DNA of 9,428 bases from Opitutus sp. GAS368 (lineage in GTDB: Bacteria; Verrucomicrobiota; Verrucomicrobiia; Opitutales; UBA953). The translations under genes were made by a program, and so were the position numbers. Of this stretch, positions 5,381 to 9,428 are shown piece by piece. Each line of letters opens with the position of its first letter. Position 1 is the stretch's first letter. The notes beneath the pieces are model-generated. The model did no database searches and was not told the DNA's origin. It saw only the letters and a program-made list of their open reading frames with translations. The stretch spans positions 1-9,428 of the forward strand of contig CAMDQP010000036.1 in assembly GCA_945906115.1 (NCBI GenBank), read 5' to 3'.

Positions 5381-7205
5381 AGGCGCGGATACCGCGGTTC
5401 ACCAGCAGCTGGATCAGCGCGTCGTTATAGATGATATAGGCGCCTTCGCGGGCGGTGGCGTCGCGCACCTCGATGTCGTCGCTGACGACGAACCAGGGCG
5501 CTTCCACGGTCTTGTCCTTGGCCACCAGGTCCATGATGTCGTGGTCGGCCTTGGCACCGGCTCGGCTGAAGGTGACCCGCACGCGTGAGTTCGTCGTCTT
5601 GAGTGTGGTCTGCTGCCCGTCGAAGCTCACCCAGACGTGCAGTCCAGGTGCGTCGTCGGCCAGTTTTTCGGCGAGCTGTACGACCTTCTGGCGGGCGGCG
5701 GTGTCGAGCATGAAGCGGCTTTCGCCTTGGGCGTTCTTCTTCGCCGTCAGGCGCAGGCCGAGGTAATTCTGGCGGAGGCAGGCAAAGTTATTGGCGTCGA
5801 TGGCGAGGCGAGCCTTCTCGCCCGTGGCTACAGCACGTTCGAGGAGTGCGAGGGGCCCGGACTGTTTCTGTTCGTGGAACTCGCGGTCCGCCATGTAAGA
5901 ACGTCGGCGATGGATGTCGCGGCGGTAAAGGTCCGCGTGGCGCGAGTCGACGAGGCCGGATTGCTCGGCAAGGAGGAGGGCGCTTTCGATCGACTTCAAT
6001 TCGCGCGCATCGGCGCCATTGATCTTGGCCGAGATGCGCTCGAGGAAGGGGTCGGAGGGCTGGTCGCGCTTCTCGAGTTCATAGCGGACCTTCTCGATGT
6101 GCTCCGTGAGGCGCTTCTCCAAGGTGACGGCTTCCGGTAGGGCCTGCCCAGCGGTGCGAAGGTAGCGGCGGAGCAGCTTGAGCATCTCCTCCATCTGCGG
6201 GATGGCTTGCCGGAGCTCGTGCTCCTTGGCGAGGAAGGGGTCGGCGTCGCGCTGGGCCTTGCGAACTTTCTCGACGGTCTCCGTGGTGAGTTGGCGCAGC
6301 TTGGCCACTTCTTCGGAGGCGGATTTCAAGGTGCGTGCGTCGGCCAGCCAAGGACGAATCTCCTCGGAGAGGAGCTCTTCGGCGATCTCGCGAGCCTTTT
6401 TCGCCACGTGTTCGCGGGCACGATCTAGCTCGCCGCGTAGGCGGACGACCTCGGTTTCTTCCGCGGTCAGCTTGGCTTGCAGCGCCACGATGTTCGCGTC
6501 GAGCGCGGCGGCCTGCTTGGTCGCTTCCTGGGCCTGACGACTGGCATCCTCGCGGGCCTTGCGGACTTCGACATCCTTCGCCTCAAGTTCGTTGGCATGC
6601 TGGCGACGAATCTGACGTCCTTCGTTTTCGCGGGCGGCTTTACCTTGGGAGAGTTCCTGCAACAGTCGTCGCACCGTCTTGCCGGCGGAGTCGAGGGCAT
6701 CGACGGAGTCGAGCGGTTCCTTTTCCGTGGCACCACCGAGCTTGGCCATGGCCGACTTCCATGCTTTGGTTTCAGGCTTGTTGGCCTGCGCTTTGGCGTT
6801 GGCCAGCAGGCGTGGGAGGAGGTCGGCGGGCAGGGCGTCGTCCTTCTGTTCGGCCTTATTATTCCAGAGCACGCAGAGCAGGGCGGTGCGCGGGCCGCCG
6901 ATGGCACCGGCGAGTTCGTCCAAATTTTCGAGCAGCTTCGCCTTTTCGCACTTCAGGGCTTCGGCGTACCAAGGAAGGTGCTCGGCGATGGCGGCCGCAT
7001 CCAAGGCCAGATGGGCGAGGCGTTTCTTGAATAGCCACTTGGCGTCGCGCAGGAAGGGTTTGCGGTGGATGTAGCCGCCGGGGACCTGCTTGGCGAGCGC
7101 GAGCAAGGGCGCCTCGCCGACATGCTCCAGGTCCATGACAAGCTGCTCGGAGAGAATCTTCCGGTGCGGATCGACAGCCTCGTTCTTGTAAGAAAATTGC
7201 CCCAT
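5379..7205 (-). CDS. Coiled-coil protein with C-terminal NYN/PIN-like (YacP-type) nuclease domain
   Basis: ATG 7205 gives 608 residues. An in-frame GTG at 7232 would add nine residues; ATG is preferred but not certain (GGAG lies only 2 nt before it). No signal peptide or membrane segment is seen, so it is cytoplasmic. Residues 1-170 are mostly helical and unrecognised. Residues about 173-345 are rich in Glu, Lys, Arg, Ala and Gln with heptad-like character, a long coiled coil. A basic patch, DLYRRDIHRRRSY, lies near 426-438. Residues about 464-603 read as a NYN/PIN-like domain: an IDANN strand (D470, N473), a VSFDG strand (D529), a KADHD segment (D554, D556) and a VVSDD strand (D576, D577), in the order and spacing of YacP-type ribonucleases (compare the family's VDGYN, FD, TAD and TSD elements). 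The acidic residues would bind the catalytic metal. The inferred role is RNA cleavage, with the coil for oligomerisation or partner binding. It is monocistronic here, convergent with the ThuA-like gene and divergent from the transporter gene. Confidence 0.8.
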   Translation of the reverse strand: MGQFSYKNEAVDPHRKILSEQLVMDLEHVGEAPLLALAKQVPGGYIHRKPFLRDAKWLFKKRLAHLALDAAAIAEHLPWYAEALKCEKAKLLENLDELAGAIGGPRTALLCVLWNNKAEQKDDALPADLLPRLLANAKAQANKPETKAWKSAMAKLGGATEKEPLDSVDALDSAGKTVRRLLQELSQGKAARENEGRQIRRQHANELEAKDVEVRKAREDASRQAQEATKQAAALDANIVALQAKLTAEETEVVRLRGELDRAREHVAKKAREIAEELLSEEIRPWLADARTLKSASEEVAKLRQLTTETVEKVRKAQRDADPFLAKEHELRQAIPQMEEMLKLLRRYLRTAGQALPEAVTLEKRLTEHIEKVRYELEKRDQPSDPFLERISAKINGADARELKSIESALLLAEQSGLVDSRHADLYRRDIHRRRSYMADREFHEQKQSGPLALLERAVATGEKARLAIDANNFACLRQNYLGLRLTAKKNAQGESRFMLDTAARQKVVQLAEKLADDAPGLHVWVSFDGQQTTLKTTNSRVRVTFSRAGAKADHDIMDLVAKDKTVEAPWFVVSDDIEVRDATAREGAYIIYNDALIQLLVNRGIRA

Positions 7206-7247
7206 GACTCCAGCGTACCCACAGGTGGGCACGGGGCAAGGTCATGG
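7197..7247 (-). promoter_or_regulatory. Crossing inverted repeats over the start codon of the nuclease gene
   Basis: Read as - strand mRNA, the order is CCATGAC (7247-7241), TTGCCCC (7239-7233), a CCCAC-CT-GTGGG dyad (7229-7218), GTCATGG (7208-7202) and GGGGCAA (7203-7197). The first and fourth elements pair perfectly over 7 bp, as do the second and fifth. Their order makes the two pairings cross, and they share two bases, so they would compete or form a pseudoknot-like fold. Both 3' arms include bases of the ATG at 7205-7203, so either pairing would mask the start. A control function is inference. Confidence 0.35.
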
Positions 7248-7252
7248 CTGGC

Positions 7253-7270
7253 CCGCCGGGCGGTTTTCTT
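7253..7270 (+). other. GC palindrome followed by T-rich tract in the transporter leader
   Basis: CCGCC-G-GGCGG (7253-7263) is followed directly by TTTTCTT (7264-7270). It resembles a short intrinsic terminator, but only 4 pairs are possible once a 3-nt loop is allowed. It lies 50 bp before the transporter start and could attenuate leader transcription or stop antisense reading. The rest of 7206-7320 must hold promoters for both divergent genes; no clear -35/-10 pair was found there. Confidence 0.25.
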
Positions 7271-7320
7271 GCTTCGGTCTCGCCAGCAGGGAGGGAAGGG
7301 CGTTCGTTCGGGCCTGCCTG

Positions 7321-8199
7321 ATGCGTTCTTCCGCCTCCATCATCATCCCTCTTTGCTCAGCCGTGGGCTACACTCTCGCGGCGATGGCCCTCAAGCGGGC
7401 CATGGATGGAGGCCATCCTTGGAGGGTACTGTTCATCGTGAACCTCATCGGGGCCGTCCTTTTCCAGACCTGGCTCCTTCATGGGGGCGAGCCCTTCACG
7501 GCGACCAACATCACCCATGCGGTCTTGGCGGGTACCGCGTTCTTCGTCGGTCAGGTCTTCACCTTTGTCGCGATCAGCCGGGGGGATATCTCCATCGCGA
7601 CGCCCGTGCTCGGGACCAAGGTCGTCTTCGTCGCAGTTCTGGTCTTCCTGACGGGCGGTGAGCAACTCGGATGGAAACTCTGGGTGGCTACTTTCCTGAC
7701 GACGCTGGCCCTGGCCTTGCTGGGCGGCGAGTGGCGGGCAAACCGTGAGCGGCTGCTCGTCAGCGTCGGCTTTGCCTTTCTGGCCTCCATCGCCTTCGCG
7801 GCGACGGACGTGATGCAGCAGCTTTGGGTGCCGGCTTTCGGTTTCGGCCATTTCGGTCCGGTCATGTTCATGACGGTCGGAGCGTTGTCGTTCGCCCTCA
7901 TGCCATTTTTCTCTGCGCCATTGAGTCAGATGCCCCGCCCGATGGTCATCTGGGCCTTCGGCGGCGGGCTTCTGCTGACCATCCAGGCGATGGGCATCGC
8001 CTACTGCATCGCGGTCTACCAAGAGGTCACCGTCACCAACGTCCTTTACAACACCCGCGGCCTTTGGAGCGTCGCGTTGGTGTGGGTCGTCGGGCATTGG
8101 TTCTCTAATTCAGAGAAACACGTAGGCCGGAGTATCATGACCCGCCGATTGATCGGGGCCTTGATTCTATTGGCCGCGGTTTACCTCAGTCTGGCCTGA
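7321..8199 (+). CDS. DMT-superfamily (EamA-like) membrane transporter
   Basis: ATG 7321 gives 292 residues, the normal length for 10-TM drug/metabolite transporters. An in-frame ATG at 7204 would add 39 non-hydrophobic residues overlapping the divergent gene and is rejected. Hydrophobic segments run through the whole protein, including the first helix at about residues 4-20, an IVNLIGAVLFQTWLL segment near 40-54, a helix ending in VFTFVAISRGD, IATPVLGTKVVFVAVLVFL, an FLTTLALALLGGEW segment, a central helix pair before VMQQLWVP, and a last helix, LIGALILLAAVYLSL. The AISRGDISIATPVLGTK stretch is the DMT-type turn between helices 3 and 4, and its equivalent in the second half is near YQEVTVTNVLYNTRGLW. 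The substrate cannot be told from sequence. A purine-rich GGGAGGGAAGG lies about 22 nt before the ATG, too far for a normal ribosome site. The stop codon directly abuts the panC stop, with no terminator between. Confidence 0.88.
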   Translation: MRSSASIIIPLCSAVGYTLAAMALKRAMDGGHPWRVLFIVNLIGAVLFQTWLLHGGEPFTATNITHAVLAGTAFFVGQVFTFVAISRGDISIATPVLGTKVVFVAVLVFLTGGEQLGWKLWVATFLTTLALALLGGEWRANRERLLVSVGFAFLASIAFAATDVMQQLWVPAFGFGHFGPVMFMTVGALSFALMPFFSAPLSQMPRPMVIWAFGGGLLLTIQAMGIAYCIAVYQEVTVTNVLYNTRGLWSVALVWVVGHWFSNSEKHVGRSIMTRRLIGALILLAAVYLSLA

Positions 8200-9042
8200 T
8201 TAAAGGTCGGCGTTGTCGATCAGGCGCGTCGCTCCCAGATGACAGGCTATCGCGATGGCACAGCGGAGCCCAGAGGTCGAGGCGACGGGTACCATTGTCT
8301 CGAGATCGACAATCTCGCAGTATTGAAGCTTGAGCGCGGGTTGGGCGGACAGGACGGCTTGCGCGGCATCCCGCAGGCGCGCGGCATCGGTGATGCCGGC
8401 TTGGGCGGTCGCCTTAGCCGCGGCCATAGCGGCGGGGATGGCGGTCGCCTGCATCAATTGTTCGGCGGAAAGATAACGGTTACGCGAGCTCATCGCCACG
8501 CCGTTGGGCTCGCGGACGGTCTCGTGCGCGATGATGCGGACAGGCATGTGTAGGTCGCGGACCATGCGGCGGATGACCGCGAGCTGTTGGAGGTCCTTGC
8601 GGCCGAAGACGGCGACGTCGGCCTGCACAGCGTTGAAGAGCATGGCAACGACAGTGGTGACGCCGCGAAAATGGCCTGGTCGGAATTCGCCGCAGAGCCT
8701 GGCTGAGACGCCTTCGACGTCCACCCAGGTCGAAGCACCGACTGGGTAGAAGTCGGCGGTCGTCGGCGCGAAAATCAAGTCGGCGCCCGCGGCTACACAG
8801 CCGACGCGATCTTCCGCAAACGTCCGTGGGTATTTCGAAAAGTCCTCGTTGGGCCCGAACTGGGTCGGGTTCACGAAGATGGACACCACGACGAAGGCGG
8901 CTTCTTCCCTGGCCCGACGGATCAGGCTGAGGTGGCCTTCATGCAGGCAGCCCATCGTCGGCACGAACCCGATGGCCTTGCCGGCCTGACGGGCCCGGTC
9001 TACCGCGGCGCGCAGTTCGGGGATGGTGTGGACGACCTCCAT
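8200..9042 (-). CDS. panC: Pantothenate synthetase (pantoate-beta-alanine ligase)
   Basis: This 280-residue protein has the full PanC length. It joins D-pantoate and beta-alanine using ATP, through a pantoyl-adenylate, in the cytoplasmic route to pantothenate and coenzyme A. The ATP-site motif PTMGCLHEGHLSL is at residues 28-40 (HIGH-type histidines H34 and H37), followed by SIFVNPTQFGPNEDF (54-68, with N58 and Q61), a YPVG turn (99-102), RPGHFRGV (121-128), FGRKDLQQL (146-154, with the catalytic-type K149 and D150) and a REPNGVAMSSRNRYLS segment carrying the KMSKS-like loop. All expected active-site residues are present. The usual Lys of the TVVxKLF segment reads AMLF here, a minor change. 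The C-terminus has the expected LGATRLIDN. panB and panD are not next to it. ATG 9042 fits the family N-terminus, though no strong Shine-Dalgarno sequence precedes it. It is divergent from xylA across a 147-bp gap. Confidence 0.97.
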   Translation of the reverse strand: MEVVHTIPELRAAVDRARQAGKAIGFVPTMGCLHEGHLSLIRRAREEAAFVVVSIFVNPTQFGPNEDFSKYPRTFAEDRVGCVAAGADLIFAPTTADFYPVGASTWVDVEGVSARLCGEFRPGHFRGVTTVVAMLFNAVQADVAVFGRKDLQQLAVIRRMVRDLHMPVRIIAHETVREPNGVAMSSRNRYLSAEQLMQATAIPAAMAAAKATAQAGITDAARLRDAAQAVLSAQPALKLQYCEIVDLETMVPVASTSGLRCAIAIACHLGATRLIDNADL

Positions 9043-9189
9043 ACCGCCAACCTAGGCAGGTCCCGCGAAGGCGCAAGGCGCAGTTGTATGCGGACTCCCT
9101 GCCTGTCGTTCTGTTCATAGGCGGCCTCTATTCCTTTCTTGGCAGCAAGGGGGCGGACTCCAATGTCAGAGCCCTCCCTCCTATAAGTC
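9043..9189. promoter_or_regulatory. panC-xylA divergent intergenic region with a 9-bp direct repeat
   Basis: This 147-bp gap must hold the start signals for both genes. GCGGACTCC occurs at 9090-9098 and again at 9153-9161, exactly 63 bp apart (about six helical turns). A tandem AAGGCGC pair sits at 9068-9081. A -35-like TTGGCA (9139-9144) faces xylA, but no good -10 lies at the right distance from it. A TATAAG at 9182-9187 is only 2 bp from the xylA ATG and so is an unlikely -10 for it. No operator can be named. Confidence 0.3.
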
Positions 9190-9428
9190 ATGTCGCACTT
9201 CCCTAATGTCCCGGTCATCGAGTTCGAAGGATCGAAGTCCAAGAACCCGTTCGCCTTCAAGCACTACAACCCGGACGAGAAGATCGGCGGGAAGAAGATG
9301 AAAGACCATATGCGCTTCGCCGCGGCCTACTGGCACGTGATGCGCAACAGCCTCTCCGATCCGTTCGGCGCCGGCACCGCCCTCATGCCCTGGGATGACG
9401 GCTCCGATTCGCTCGACAACGCCCTGCG
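9190..9428 (+). CDS. xylA: Xylose isomerase, N-terminal part (runs off the window)
   Basis: The frame opens at ATG 9190 and continues to the last base, giving 79 full codons and two bases of the next. The protein begins MSHFPNVPVIEFEGSKSKNP and continues FAFKHYNPDE, a GGKKMKDHMRFAAAYWH segment and DPFGAGTALMPWD. This matches the conserved XylA N-terminus (compare YEGSKSSNPLAFRHYNPDE in the E. coli enzyme). XylA interconverts D-xylose and D-xylulose, and also D-glucose and D-fructose, in the cytoplasm with divalent metal. The catalytic His and metal ligands lie beyond the window edge and cannot be checked. No Shine-Dalgarno sequence is seen; a CCCTCCCTCC tract lies just upstream. It points to pentose use but is insufficient to show a full xyl operon. 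Confidence 0.95.
   Translation, partial: MSHFPNVPVIEFEGSKSKNPFAFKHYNPDEKIGGKKMKDHMRFAAAYWHVMRNSLSDPFGAGTALMPWDDGSDSLDNAL

Noticed and set aside
5637..7034. Several + strand open frames antisense to the nuclease gene (for example 5637-6140 and 6477-7034)
   Set aside because: They shadow the coiled-coil gene in other frames, have no family signature, and would conflict with one continuous 608-codon frame.
7204..7320. ATG 7204 as the transporter start
   Set aside because: The added 39 residues are not membrane-like and overlap the start of the divergent gene; the first transmembrane helix follows ATG 7321 directly.
1..9428. Mobile element, tRNA or rRNA
   Set aside because: No transposase-like protein, terminal inverted repeats with target duplications, integrase, tRNA cloverleaf or rRNA segment was recognised on either strand by eye.

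Overview
The window is a GC-rich stretch of bacterial chromosome. It most likely comes from Verrucomicrobiota (Opitutae-like), with Planctomycetota as the alternative. The reasons are the DUF1549/DUF1553 gene followed by a Tat-exported DUF1501 gene, a secreted ThuA-like protein of the type common in those phyla, and the high GC with mostly non-Shine-Dalgarno start contexts. This placement is inference from gene content; no 16S rRNA or other marker is present.

Layout, left to right. (1) 1-3535, + strand: the 3' part of a DUF1549/DUF1553 protein with a CxxCH motif, then a DUF1501 protein. The two probably form an exported pair and end at a strong intrinsic terminator (3558-3595). (2) 3650-5324, + strand: a small secreted protein carrying five 20-residue repeats that resemble trimmed RHS/YD repeats, then a secreted ThuA-like protein that ends at a perfect 11-bp terminator hairpin. 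(3) 5379-7205, - strand: a 608-residue protein with a long coiled coil and a C-terminal domain that reads as a NYN/PIN-like ribonuclease of the YacP type. This is the least familiar gene here. (4) 7321-8199, + strand: a DMT/EamA-type membrane transporter. (5) 8200-9042, - strand: panC (pantothenate synthetase), whose stop codon abuts the transporter's stop codon. (6) 9190 to the window end, + strand: the first 79 codons of xylA (xylose isomerase), divergent from panC.

The left third is a set of exported proteins of poorly defined function that are typically abundant in polysaccharide-degrading Verrucomicrobiota and Planctomycetota. xylA at the right edge fits a sugar-using lifestyle, while panC is housekeeping. 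No mobile element, CRISPR array, tRNA or rRNA was seen.

The most interesting points are the coiled-coil/NYN nuclease gene, the crossing inverted repeats that cover its start codon (7197-7247), the 20-residue repeat protein with a possibly leaderless promoter, and a recurrent C-rich tract directly before three + strand start codons in place of a Shine-Dalgarno sequence.
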